From Belliella buryatensis (lineage in GTDB: Bacteria; Bacteroidota; Bacteroidia; Cytophagales; Cyclobacteriaceae), in contig NZ_FZOK01000009.1 of the NCBI RefSeq assembly GCF_900188245.1, forward strand, positions 120,919 to 184,918: a stretch of 64,000 nt of DNA, read 5' to 3'. Below are positions 17,329 through 25,821 of this stretch, in pieces; position 1 is the stretch's first letter, and each line of letters opens with the position of its first letter. Below the pieces are notes generated by a model, which searched no databases, was not told where the DNA came from, and worked only from the letters and a program-made list of their open reading frames with translations. The translations under genes were made by a program, and so were the position numbers.

Positions 17329-18330
17329 TTAAGAAGTTTTGGGTTCTTTGTTTGCAGTGATTTTGAAGAAAATACCGAGAGCCAACAGGCCAATGGCAAT
17401 AATCGTCAAAACTTGAGAGCCATGAATGATGGCTGCAAAGATTTTCCCTTGTTCTTCTGATAAACCATACCTGATCAAAATAAAGGCCACAAGTGCGTGA
17501 AAGGTTCCAATACCTCCCTGTACCGGCGCTATCATGCCAATACTACCCATTACCATGACCATCAATACTGAGCTAGGTGACAGACTGGCAGTAGAAGGAA
17601 TAGCCAGTGCTACTGTATACATGGTAAAATAGTAGGTAAACCAAATCGTGATAGAAGATGCCCAAAATCCCACTTGATTTTTCACTTTGCTTACAGAGCT
17701 GACTCCTTTGATCAAATCTCTGATGAAGTGCCTAAGCTTTTTGATCAAACTATTGTCCCTGTATCTTTTGAATAAAAAATAAAAAAATAAAAACGCAATA
17801 ATTAACCCTCCGATAAATAGTGGTAAGGTGTTGCTTATTTTAATTAATGAGTCTTCTAAAGAAACCAAGTCAGCAATCAAGCTTAAAAAAAGTGACCGTT
17901 CTAGAAAGAAGGCCAAAAATATTGTAGAGGCCATAAAGAGCAAGTCGATGGTGCGCTCTAATATGACTGTACCTAATAGTTTGCCCAATTCTGACCCTTC
18001 AGTTTTCTGTAGCACGCCACAGCGTGCTATTTCTCCAGCTCTAGGAATAATTAAGTTAGCTAAATAACCGATCATCAAAGCCCAAAAAGCACGAACGGTT
18101 TTGACTTTACTCTGCTCATTTGCGTCAATCATCAGCTTCCATCTCCAAGCACGGAGCCAAAAACCCCAAAGAGCAATTAAAATTGAAGCGCCCATCCAAG
18201 TCCATGAAACTTCTGAAATTACTTGAGCGAGTTCCTGAATGCTGATATCCTTGTATAAAAACCAAAAAATCCAGATCGCTACTCCTAGAGATAGCAAAAT
18301 CTGGATCCATTGTTTGATGCTGAGTTTCAA
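17329..18330 (-). CDS. Lysylphosphatidylglycerol synthase TM region / flippase-like protein
   Basis: 333 residues with about eight membrane segments and the UPF0104 signatures NLIIPRAGEIARCGVLQKTEG, VILERTIDLLFM and PVQGGIGTFHALVAFI. This is the membrane half of MprF (the putative flippase part) without the aminoacyl-transferase domain. Stand-alone members may move lipids or lipid-linked sugars; the substrate here is unknown. It starts 3 bases after the panD stop, so it is co-transcribed with the pantothenate genes, an association known from other Bacteroidota genomes. Confidence 0.85.
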   Translation of the reverse strand: MKLSIKQWIQILLSLGVAIWIFWFLYKDISIQELAQVISEVSWTWMGASILIALWGFWLRAWRWKLMIDANEQSKVKTVRAFWALMIGYLANLIIPRAGEIARCGVLQKTEGSELGKLLGTVILERTIDLLFMASTIFLAFFLERSLFLSLIADLVSLEDSLIKISNTLPLFIGGLIIAFLFFYFLFKRYRDNSLIKKLRHFIRDLIKGVSSVSKVKNQVGFWASSITIWFTYYFTMYTVALAIPSTASLSPSSVLMVMVMGSIGMIAPVQGGIGTFHALVAFILIRYGLSEEQGKIFAAIIHGSQVLTIIAIGLLALGIFFKITANKEPKTS

Positions 18331-18333
18331 AAT

Positions 18334-18681
18334 TTAGATGACTTTATTGTGATCGTCTGGAAAGATGACTACAGGTTTGTATTTTTTGGCTGCCTCGAAA
18401 TCCATGGAAGCATAAGAAATGATGATAACTACATCTCCCACTTGTGCTTTTCTCGCGGCTGGACCATTGAGACAGATCATTCCACTTCCTCTTTCACCTT
18501 TGATCACGTATGTTTCCAGTCTTTCACCATTGTTGATGTTGACGATCTGGACTTTTTCGTTTTCAATGATATTGGCAGCATCCATCAGGTCTTCATCGAC
18601 TGTAATGCTTCCTACATAGTGAAGCTCGGCCTGTGTGATTTTTACCCTATGGATTTTAGATTTTAATATTTGGATATGCAT
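18334..18681 (-). CDS. panD: Aspartate 1-decarboxylase
   Basis: 115 residues. It makes beta-alanine from aspartate for pantothenate synthesis. It is a pyruvoyl enzyme made as a proenzyme: the self-cleavage site Gly24-Ser25 (HYVGSIT) is present, as are Tyr58 (ETYVI) and the [12 protein letters not shown] turn. The N-terminus [13 protein letters not shown] is standard. It lies 24 bases downstream of panC and 3 bases upstream of the flippase-like gene in one operon. Confidence 0.97.
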   Translation of the reverse strand: MHIQILKSKIHRVKITQAELHYVGSITVDEDLMDAANIIENEKVQIVNINNGERLETYVIKGERGSGMICLNGPAARKAQVGDVVIIISYASMDFEAAKKYKPVVIFPDDHNKVI

Positions 18682-18705
18682 GACTCAAATTTTGCGCAAA
18701 ACTAA

Positions 18706-19551
18706 TCAAATTATTTCGAGATTGTCTATCAGCCTCACTTCACCGATATATGCTGCGGTACAGATCGATACTTTCTTTTGGTTTTTGATCCCTTTGAGTT
18801 TGATCAAAGTATCGGTATGGACTAATTCAAAATATTCCAACCTGGCTTGGGGCTCGTCGTGGAATCTTTTTGTGATTTTTTCTCTGATCTCAAACCAATC
18901 TTCTCCAGCTAATAGTTCATCTTTTGCAAAAAGCATACACTTGTAGAGGATCGTTGCCGTAAGCCGATCTTCTTTGCTAAGTCGGATATTTCTTGATGAC
19001 ATGGCAAGCCCATCATTTTCCCTGACGGTGGGCACTGTGATGATTTCTACATCAAATGAAAGATCGGAAACAAGCCTTTTGATGATGGCAACTTGCTGCA
19101 AATCCTTCTGACCGAAGTAGGCTTTGGAAGGTTTAACAATATTTAACAGTTTGGAAACCACCACTCCAACACCATTAAAATGACCCGGTCTAAAGGCTCC
19201 TTCTAGGGTTTTATCAAGGTCTCCGAAGTCCATTTTTAGGAGAGTTTCGGCAGGGTACATTTCAGAAACACTTGGTAAAAAGACAAAATCTACTCCATTT
19301 TCTTCCAAAAGTTTAAGGTCTTCTTCTAAAGTAATTGGATACTTTTCGAAGTCCTCTTTGTTATTGAACTGGGTAGGATTGACAAAAATAGAGACAATTA
19401 CTACTTCAGAAGATAATTTTGCATTTTTCACTAATGACAAATGACCTTGATGGAGGGCACCCATAGTGGGAACAAAACCTATGGTTTTTTGGCTTTTTCT
19501 AAGAATGTCTAGAGCTGATTTTACTTCGTTTTTGGTCCTGAGAATATCCAC
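18706..19551 (-). CDS. panC: Pantothenate synthetase
   Basis: 281 residues, the normal length. It condenses pantoate and beta-alanine with ATP. It has the adenylation motifs FVPTMGALHQGH (His34 and His37 of the HxGH), FVNPTQFN, RPGHFNGVGVVVSKL, YFGQKDLQQ and the MSSRN loop (KMSKS equivalent). It is the first gene of the minus-strand panC-panD-flippase-metallopeptidase operon and is divergent from the glycogen synthase-like gene, with 129 bases between starts. panB is not in the window. Confidence 0.97.
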   Translation of the reverse strand: MDILRTKNEVKSALDILRKSQKTIGFVPTMGALHQGHLSLVKNAKLSSEVVIVSIFVNPTQFNNKEDFEKYPITLEEDLKLLEENGVDFVFLPSVSEMYPAETLLKMDFGDLDKTLEGAFRPGHFNGVGVVVSKLLNIVKPSKAYFGQKDLQQVAIIKRLVSDLSFDVEIITVPTVRENDGLAMSSRNIRLSKEDRLTATILYKCMLFAKDELLAGEDWFEIREKITKRFHDEPQARLEYFELVHTDTLIKLKGIKNQKKVSICTAAYIGEVRLIDNLEII

Positions 19552-19617
19552 GATTTGCCTGAGTTGTCAAATATAAAATAGCCGCAAAGCTATGTCATTC
19601 CTCAGAAAAACAATGGA

Positions 19618-19643
19618 TTTGCGGGATTTTTTTTGTAACTTTG
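19618..19643 (+). promoter_or_regulatory. Candidate promoter for the glycogen synthase-like gene
   Basis: A perfect -7 box TAACTTTG at 19636-19643 lies 37 bases before the ATG. A TTTG at 19618-19621 could be the -33 element, but the 14-base spacer is short. Confidence 0.35.
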
Positions 19644-19680
19644 TAGTCCCGTATTATCCCTCAACAAAAAATAACAAGAC

Positions 19681-20493
19681 ATGTCCAAACTTCGTATCCT
19701 CTACGTTGCAAGTGAAATCAATCCATTCCTCCAAACTTCTGAAGTTGCCAATTTCGTAAGAGCTTTGCCTCAGGCGATGCAAGAAAAAGGTATGGAAATT
19801 CGCATTCTTGTTCCTAGATTTGGCTTGATCAATGAAAGAAAGAACAGGTTGCACGAGGTAGTGAGACTTTCTGGAATCAACATTGCAGTTGGTGAGGAAG
19901 AAAAACCATTGATCATCAAAGTGGCTTCTATACCCAATGCAAAGCTTCAAGTTTATTTTATAGACAATGAAGACTATTTCCAAAGGAAGAGCGTTTTCCA
20001 CGACAAGCAGGAAAAGTTCTACGAAGACAATGACGAAAGAGCCATTTTCTTCTGCAAAGGTGTAATTGAAACTGTGAAAAAATTAGGATGGGCTCCTGAT
20101 GTAGTGCATTGTAACGACTGGATGACCAGCTTGATTCCAATGTATTTGAAGACCACCTACAAAAATGAACCTTTGTTCAAAGATACAAAATCGGTATTTG
20201 CTATTTATAATACCGGATTTAGCCATAAATTTGGCGATGATTTGTTTGAGAAAGTTAAGATGGTCGATATCGACGATAACATTTTGGCTCCTTTGAAATC
20301 CAAAGACTATGAAGGTTTCCTAAAAATTGGTATGGAATATGCCGACATGGTCATCAAAAGCGAGGATATCTCAGATAAGTTGACACAATTAATTGAAGAT
20401 TGCTCTAAAGACAAGAAGTGTGAGATTAACAGCGAAGAAGACGAACAACTTTTTGAAAGTTACTACAACATCTATACTGACCTGGCCGGCTAA
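19681..20493 (+). CDS. Glycogen/starch synthase catalytic-domain protein (GT5 N-terminal half only)
   Basis: 270 residues. It matches the N-terminal Rossmann domain of GT5 glycogen synthases: ILYVASEINPF, the equivalent of the ADP-glucose-binding KTGGLADV replaced by LQTSEVANFVRALP, then VPRFG, VYFIDNEDYF, FFCKGVIE and PDVVHCNDW. The C-terminal GT-B domain is absent, and the Lys/Gly-rich donor motif is not conserved. Such half-length proteins are common in Bacteroidota next to panC, so this is a family and not a fresh truncation. Catalysis as a glycogen synthase is doubtful. Its 3' end overlaps the DUF4270 gene in another frame. Confidence 0.85.
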   Translation: MSKLRILYVASEINPFLQTSEVANFVRALPQAMQEKGMEIRILVPRFGLINERKNRLHEVVRLSGINIAVGEEEKPLIIKVASIPNAKLQVYFIDNEDYFQRKSVFHDKQEKFYEDNDERAIFFCKGVIETVKKLGWAPDVVHCNDWMTSLIPMYLKTTYKNEPLFKDTKSVFAIYNTGFSHKFGDDLFEKVKMVDIDDNILAPLKSKDYEGFLKIGMEYADMVIKSEDISDKLTQLIEDCSKDKKCEINSEEDEQLFESYYNIYTDLAG

Positions 20494-21817
20494 AGCGGTT
20501 GCAGGACTATTTGTCACATTATCCATCGCGAGTTCTTGCAGTGATCCCTCCAGTATCGGATTGGACTTGGATCCCAACAATAATCAGATAGGGGTTTTCT
20601 ATGCAGAAATACCCCTTTCTGCTTCTATGGTTTTGCTTGATTCTTTCAATACCACCAATGCGGGTGCTATGGTGATCGGAGGAGGCACAAGTGAATTCTT
20701 TGGGTTTACTGAAGGGATAGGTTTTTCAAGACTAGCCATCAATCCAGCAGGATCAAGACCTGAGCAAAATGCAGTTTTGGATTCTGTGAAATTCAATTTT
20801 CAAATTGAATCAGTGATTGGTGATAATTTAAGTACACCTAAAAGTATTTCTGTACACTTGCTCAACGAGCGGATACTAGATACGACCTATTACAATTTTG
20901 ATCGTCTGGAATTTGATCCTCAACCAGTAGCGCAGGGGAGCTTCAATTTTGCTAATAGACAAGATACATTGGTCTCTGTCCAAATGGAAAGTGATTTTTC
21001 TCAATTTATTTTCGATGAATTGAAAAAAGGAGATGCATTCAGGGATATTTTTGCTTTCAGGAATTTGATTCCAGGGATTGCCTTTCAGGGTAATACAGAT
21101 GAAGAGGCATCTACAGCAATAAGAGTAGGCAATTCCACAGGCATCATAGTGTATTACAAAAATGAAGGAGATACTGTTTCTAGAGGTTATTCTATTTCAA
21201 CCGCTCAATCTCGTCATTTCAATTATGTGAATAGTGACAGAACAGGCACTCCAACAGCCATCATAACGCAACCGGGACAATCCTATGATGTAGGAGCTAG
21301 GGTGGGTATCAAATCTAACGTTGGCTTGTTATTAAGATTGGATACTAGTCCAATAGATGCATTTCTAGATACTTTACAGAATGTCACATTCAATGATATA
21401 GAATTGGCAATAGGCCCCTTGAAAAGTAATATTGCAACCAACAGGCCTCCTACTTCCATGATTATGTTTTTTGCTAGCGAGGACAATACCATTTTGACTG
21501 GTTCAGAAGGACAAGAGTTTTCTGTGCAACAAGAAGGCAGGCCTCAGTTGATTACTGAGAATGGCGTGGCTAGACCAGCAACTTCGGCACCTACTTATCT
21601 TGCTTACAGTAGCAATTCTAATCTTTATAGACAAAAGATGACATCTTATATGAACGCTGTTTACAGATTAGGTTTACAACGTAATGATTTATTGCTTTAT
21701 CCAGCTACTCCACAACCAGGCTCAGGAGATATTTTCAAAAGATCCTTTAGAGAGTTTGTAGTAGATCAAAATGATATCAAACTTAAAATTTATTATTCTA
21801 AAATTAGGGCATTTTAG
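20453..21817 (+). CDS. DUF4270 family lipoprotein
   Basis: About 454 residues from a TTG at 20453; the first ATG in frame is 20393, which would give 474 residues and a 101-base overlap with the preceding gene. TTG is preferred because a compact lipoprotein signal then begins at once (LKVTTTSILTWPAKAVAGLF ... SIASSC with the lipid-bearing Cys). The mature protein starts SDPSSIGLDLDP, continues as a beta-rich domain with TTNAGAMVIGGG, and ends in a conserved REFVVDQNDIKLKIYYS. DUF4270 proteins are outer-membrane-associated lipoproteins of unknown function, conserved beside glycogen synthase and glmS in this phylum. Confidence 0.8.
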   Translation: MKVTTTSILTWPAKAVAGLFVTLSIASSCSDPSSIGLDLDPNNNQIGVFYAEIPLSASMVLLDSFNTTNAGAMVIGGGTSEFFGFTEGIGFSRLAINPAGSRPEQNAVLDSVKFNFQIESVIGDNLSTPKSISVHLLNERILDTTYYNFDRLEFDPQPVAQGSFNFANRQDTLVSVQMESDFSQFIFDELKKGDAFRDIFAFRNLIPGIAFQGNTDEEASTAIRVGNSTGIIVYYKNEGDTVSRGYSISTAQSRHFNYVNSDRTGTPTAIITQPGQSYDVGARVGIKSNVGLLLRLDTSPIDAFLDTLQNVTFNDIELAIGPLKSNIATNRPPTSMIMFFASEDNTILTGSEGQEFSVQQEGRPQLITENGVARPATSAPTYLAYSSNSNLYRQKMTSYMNAVYRLGLQRNDLLLYPATPQPGSGDIFKRSFREFVVDQNDIKLKIYYSKIRAF

Positions 21818-21959
21818 TCGACTGATTTGAGTTAGAATAAATCTAAAAAACCCATGCTATGATTTCGTTGAAATAGTTTTATCAAATTGAGATTTTAGGT
21901 TGGGTTTTTGCTTTCGTATTTCTAAAAAGTTTAACTTTATTCTTTAATTATTTTTGCAT

Positions 21960-23801
21960 ATGTGTGGAATCGTAGCTTATGTTGGGCAGCAGGAAGCGTT
22001 GCCAATTATCATCAAAGGACTCAAGAGACTTGAATATCGAGGTTATGACAGTGCAGGTGTAGCACTTATCGATAAGAGAGGTCTTAATGTCTACAAGAAA
22101 AAAGGGAAAGTATCTGAATTAGAAAATCACCTTCTTGGTCAAGGAGACCTTCATTCGACGATAGGAATTGGGCATACTCGTTGGGCAACCCATGGTGAAC
22201 CTAACGATGTCAATGCACACCCCCACTACTCTTCAAGCGAAAAATTTGCGATGATTCACAACGGAATCATTGAGAATTATGATGTTTTAAAGACAGACTT
22301 GAAAAACCGTGGCTATACCTTTCAGAGTGAAACCGACTCTGAAGTTTTCATGAAGTTTATCGAGGATATTCACAAAAACAACAATTGTAGCCTTGAAGAA
22401 GCAGTAAGGCTAGCTCTGCATAAAGTAGTAGGTGCATATGCGATTGTCATCATGAATATCGAAGAACCTGATACCTTGATAGCGGCTAGAAAAGGCTCTC
22501 CTTTGGTAATAGGTGTTGGTAAAAATGAATATTTCCTTGCATCTGATGCAACCCCAATTATAGAATATACCAATCAAGTAATTTATTTGGATGATTATGA
22601 AATTGCAGTCATCCGAGATGGCTCTCTTCAGATCAAAACCATCGAAAATGTAGAGACCAACCCCTACATCAATCAGCTCGAAATGGAGCTTGAAGCAATA
22701 GAAAAAGGTGGTTACGAGCATTTTATGCTCAAGGAAATTTTTGAGCAACCGAGGTCTATTGCAGATTGTATGCGAGGAAGACTAGATGCCAAAAATGGTC
22801 GCTTAGTCTTGGGTGGTCTCAGGGATTATATGAACAAGTTTCAAAATGCGGACAGGATTATCATCACAGCTTGTGGTACTTCTTGGCATGCGGGCTTGGT
22901 TGCAGAATATTTATTTGAAGAATTTGCTCGTATTCCTGTAGAAGTAGAATATGCTTCTGAGTTCAGGTATAGAAATCCAGTCATCAGCGAAAAAGACTTT
23001 GTTATTGCTATTTCTCAGTCTGGTGAGACTGCTGATACGCTTGCAGCGATTGAGTTGGCCAAATCCAAAGGAGCGACTATTTTTGGTGTGTGTAATGTAG
23101 TAGGTTCATCTATTGCTAGAGCCACTCATGCGGGAAGCTATACCCATGCAGGACCAGAGATTGGAGTAGCTTCTACCAAAGCATTTACAGCTCAGATTTC
23201 TGTGTTGACTATGATGGCTTTGATGTTGGGTTACCAAAGAGGGACATTGACTGAAAGCAAATACGTGCAATTGCTCAATGAACTAGAAACCATCCCAGGT
23301 AAAGTAGAGCGTACGCTTAAGATGAACCCAAATATTGAGGCCATCTCTGCTGAGTATAAAAACGCTAGAAACTTCCTCTATTTAGGTAGAGGTTATAATT
23401 TCCCAGTCGCGCTAGAGGGAGCATTGAAGTTGAAGGAAATTTCATATATCCATGCAGAGGGATATCCGGCAGCTGAGATGAAGCATGGTCCTATTGCCTT
23501 GATTGATGAGGAGATGCCAGTAGTTTTCATAGCTACAAAGGATAACTCTTACGAAAAGGTAGTTTCAAATATTCAAGAGGTAAAGGCTAGAAAAGGAAAA
23601 ATCATTGCTGTAGTCACAGAAGGAGATACGGTCGTAAGAGGTATGGCAGACCATGTCTTAGAAGTACCAGATACAGCTGAGGCATTCGTGCCTTTACTTT
23701 CAGTAATACCTTTACAAATTCTATCTTATCACATCGCAGTCATGAGAGGGTGTAATGTGGATCAGCCAAGGAATTTGGCTAAGTCGGTTACGGTGGAGTA
23801 A
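21960..23801 (+). CDS. glmS: Glutamine-fructose-6-phosphate aminotransferase (isomerizing)
   Basis: 613 residues, starting at the ATG that places Cys2 (MCGIVAYVG) as the N-terminal nucleophile; an in-frame TTG two codons upstream was rejected for this reason. The glutaminase domain (~2-240) has YRGYDSAGVA, GIGHTRWATHG and HNGIIENY. Two SIS domains follow (ITACGTSWHAG, SQSGETADTLAA, NVVGSSIARA, then GRGYNFPVALEGALKLKEISY and EMKHGPIALID), ending in the usual PRNLAKSVTVE. It makes glucosamine-6-phosphate for peptidoglycan and LPS. No glmS ribozyme was seen upstream. It is followed by a strong bidirectional terminator. Confidence 0.98.
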   Translation: MCGIVAYVGQQEALPIIIKGLKRLEYRGYDSAGVALIDKRGLNVYKKKGKVSELENHLLGQGDLHSTIGIGHTRWATHGEPNDVNAHPHYSSSEKFAMIHNGIIENYDVLKTDLKNRGYTFQSETDSEVFMKFIEDIHKNNNCSLEEAVRLALHKVVGAYAIVIMNIEEPDTLIAARKGSPLVIGVGKNEYFLASDATPIIEYTNQVIYLDDYEIAVIRDGSLQIKTIENVETNPYINQLEMELEAIEKGGYEHFMLKEIFEQPRSIADCMRGRLDAKNGRLVLGGLRDYMNKFQNADRIIITACGTSWHAGLVAEYLFEEFARIPVEVEYASEFRYRNPVISEKDFVIAISQSGETADTLAAIELAKSKGATIFGVCNVVGSSIARATHAGSYTHAGPEIGVASTKAFTAQISVLTMMALMLGYQRGTLTESKYVQLLNELETIPGKVERTLKMNPNIEAISAEYKNARNFLYLGRGYNFPVALEGALKLKEISYIHAEGYPAAEMKHGPIALIDEEMPVVFIATKDNSYEKVVSNIQEVKARKGKIIAVVTEGDTVVRGMADHVLEVPDTAEAFVPLLSVIPLQILSYHIAVMRGCNVDQPRNLAKSVTVE

Positions 23802-23846
23802 TAAAACAAGAAACCCAGCTTTTAAGCTGGGTTTCTTGTTTTATTA
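23801..23846. terminator. Bidirectional terminator between glmS and a convergent gene
   Basis: A perfect 20-bp stem (23801-23820 with 23825-23844), 4-base loop, A/T tracts on both sides. It starts at the last base of the glmS stop codon and ends next to the stop of the minus-strand gene. Confidence 0.9.
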
Positions 23847-24350
23847 TTAAGCAATCTTTAATTTCAATTCACCGTTTCTCTTGATAATTTTTAGGGCAAA
23901 ATACTGATTGATAAAAGCTTTGCATTGATTTTCAGACCACTCTGCTCGAGAGTCTGTGTCGAAAAGGATGGTCATTCTCAACATGGTCTTTACAAATTGC
24001 TCGTGTTGCCCCAACTCTCTTAACCAATGAGTCAACTGTTTATACCAGTCTTCTTGGAATTTATCAAAATGGCTTCGTCCATCAAAAAGTAATTCAAGTT
24101 GATTATCTCCATACTTAAATCTATACACACCACAGAGTTGGTGATAGATGATTTTCAGACGGTCTGTAGGATATTCATATGCATCAATGATCTGATTAAA
24201 AGTATTGTCCATCAGCATCAATGGATTGTAAAGTGCTGTGTAGGATTTTTTTAACTCGTATACCATCAGCTCCAAAGACTTTTCTTCCATGGCAGTTTGA
24301 GCTTGCCGCAGGATATAATTTTTGTCTAAAGGAAAGAGTTTCTGAATCAT
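23847..24350 (-). CDS. Conserved hypothetical protein
   Basis: 167 residues from the ATG at 24350 (a TTG two codons earlier was not chosen). It is a soluble, mostly helical protein without signal peptide or membrane segment, rich in aromatic residues (IYHQLCGVYRFKYGD, FQEDWYKQLTHWLREL, FINQYFALKIIKRNG). I do not recognise a family. It is separated by its terminator from glmS and by ~165 bases from the oxidoreductase gene upstream. Confidence 0.6.
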   Translation of the reverse strand: MIQKLFPLDKNYILRQAQTAMEEKSLELMVYELKKSYTALYNPLMLMDNTFNQIIDAYEYPTDRLKIIYHQLCGVYRFKYGDNQLELLFDGRSHFDKFQEDWYKQLTHWLRELGQHEQFVKTMLRMTILFDTDSRAEWSENQCKAFINQYFALKIIKRNGELKLKIA

Positions 24351-24515
24351 TGTCAATTAAATATTTTGCAAAATACGTCATTTAAAGAGATAATTAAAAC
24401 AAAAGGCTTGAATTGTTAGGAACTAGAAATTAAGCTAACTTTAATTTATAGACAAATCAATCAACAAGGAATTGGAAACAAGATACCTCAATGGCTATTT
24501 GGGTTTTTGTATTGA

Positions 24516-25697
24516 TTACCCCCATTGCTTCAATTGTCCATCTCGAAGAGATTCATTGGCCATTGCGATTGCGATTGCGGTTTGTCCACCATTAATGATA
24601 TTTGAGTAGGGAATAACTTGCTCCTCTATGCATCGATAGAAATCAGTCAGTGCATAATAGCTACCATCTTTTAGGGGTTCGTCGATTAGCCTAATTGCCT
24701 TTTTGTCTTCGATCCAATTGAGTTTGGTTGCTCCAGAGACTCCATCTACCTGTAGCAATTCTTCTATGTGGTTTTCTTCTGGATAGAAGTAGCCATCATT
24801 AAAGAAAAGAGAAATGGTGCCTTTATGTCCCCTAATTTTAAAGACATATCCTTCATGTGCATTGCTACAAGTAGCACCAAAGTTGCCGATCATACCTGCA
24901 TCTTCATACCTGGCCAGAATTTGCACATTATCGTGTGTTTCTCTACCATCTTTGAAATAATCAATCCCTCCTGTTGCGAAGAGACTATCTGGCTGTGTCT
25001 CAAATGCCCAATTGATAAAATCAATCTGATGAGACAATAATTCTGCTGCTAGGCCACCGGAGTATTCATGATACATTCTCCAGTTTATCATCCTTTCAAG
25101 CTCTGGACTTGGTACATGTCTCCTCCAGCTATTGTTTCTATCCCAACGAACTTCTACTTGAGTGACTTTCCCTAAATACCCCGCTTGGATGTAGTCTTTT
25201 ACCTTGAAGTATAGAGGGGAATAGCGATACTGATGACCTATTTGTATGGTTTGCTTAGGATAGTTTGAGGCAATTTTCTGTAGCTCAATGGACTCTTGTG
25301 CTGTGTGAGTCATGGCTTTTTCTAGATAGATATGCTTGCCATTTTCTATTGCTGTTTTAGCATGTTCAAAATGCATGGACAAAGGTGTACAGATAAAAAT
25401 AATATCTAGATTTTTGTCCTCAGCCATCTGCCGATGGTCTTTGTATTGTTTAATTTTGGAAGGATCTCCATAATTTTTTAATGCTGCAATCCGAAAGTCA
25501 AGTGTATCGCAGACCGCTTTTACTTGAAAGTATTCAGGCAGATTGTTAATTACTGCATGCAGCCCTGTTCCACGGCTTCCATAACCCAAGATCCCTACTT
25601 TATATGTTTTTTTAATTGCATGATGAATGGCAAATGAAGGGATTGTACTTGCCAAACTGACCATTGTGCTTGTTTTGATAAAATCTCTTCTTCTCAA
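24516..25697 (-). CDS. Tat-exported Gfo/Idh/MocA family oxidoreductase
   Basis: 393 residues. The N-terminus MRRRDFIKTSTMVSLAS is a twin-arginine signal (RRRDFIK), so the protein is folded with its cofactor before export. The NAD(P)-binding Rossmann domain (KVGILGYGSRGTG, DIIFICTPLSMHFEHA, IENGKHIYLEKAMTH) is followed by the alpha/beta substrate domain (QIGHQYRYSPLY, WDRNNSWRRH, ELLSHQIDFINW). EKAM replaces the common EKP with its catalytic Lys still present. The substrate is unknown, probably a sugar or keto-sugar. A terminator lies between it and the next oxidoreductase gene upstream, so it may have its own transcript or be reached by read-through. Confidence 0.9.
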   Translation of the reverse strand: MRRRDFIKTSTMVSLASTIPSFAIHHAIKKTYKVGILGYGSRGTGLHAVINNLPEYFQVKAVCDTLDFRIAALKNYGDPSKIKQYKDHRQMAEDKNLDIIFICTPLSMHFEHAKTAIENGKHIYLEKAMTHTAQESIELQKIASNYPKQTIQIGHQYRYSPLYFKVKDYIQAGYLGKVTQVEVRWDRNNSWRRHVPSPELERMINWRMYHEYSGGLAAELLSHQIDFINWAFETQPDSLFATGGIDYFKDGRETHDNVQILARYEDAGMIGNFGATCSNAHEGYVFKIRGHKGTISLFFNDGYFYPEENHIEELLQVDGVSGATKLNWIEDKKAIRLIDEPLKDGSYYALTDFYRCIEEQVIPYSNIINGGQTAIAIAMANESLRDGQLKQWG

Positions 25698-25781
25698 AGC
25701 TTAATTTTTTAACCGTTCTAAAGTAATGATTTTCAATCCCCGATCCAATTTTGATAGATGGTGTGGTGGTTTAAACCTGTT

Positions 25782-25813
25782 AAAAAAAGCGCTGATAGTT
25801 GGTTCAGCGCTTT
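25782..25813 (-). terminator. Terminator between the two Gfo/Idh/MocA genes
   Basis: A perfect 10-bp stem (AAAGCGCTGA at 25786-25795 with TCAGCGCTTT at 25804-25813), 8-base loop. On the minus strand it ends in seven Ts. It lies nine bases after the stop of the 25822-27171 gene. Confidence 0.85.
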
Positions 25814-25821
25814 ATGGTGAT

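Noticed and set aside
21818..21959. glmS ribozyme or riboswitch upstream of glmS
   Set aside because: The 142-base leader shows no recognisable ribozyme core, and the ribozyme is typical of Firmicutes.
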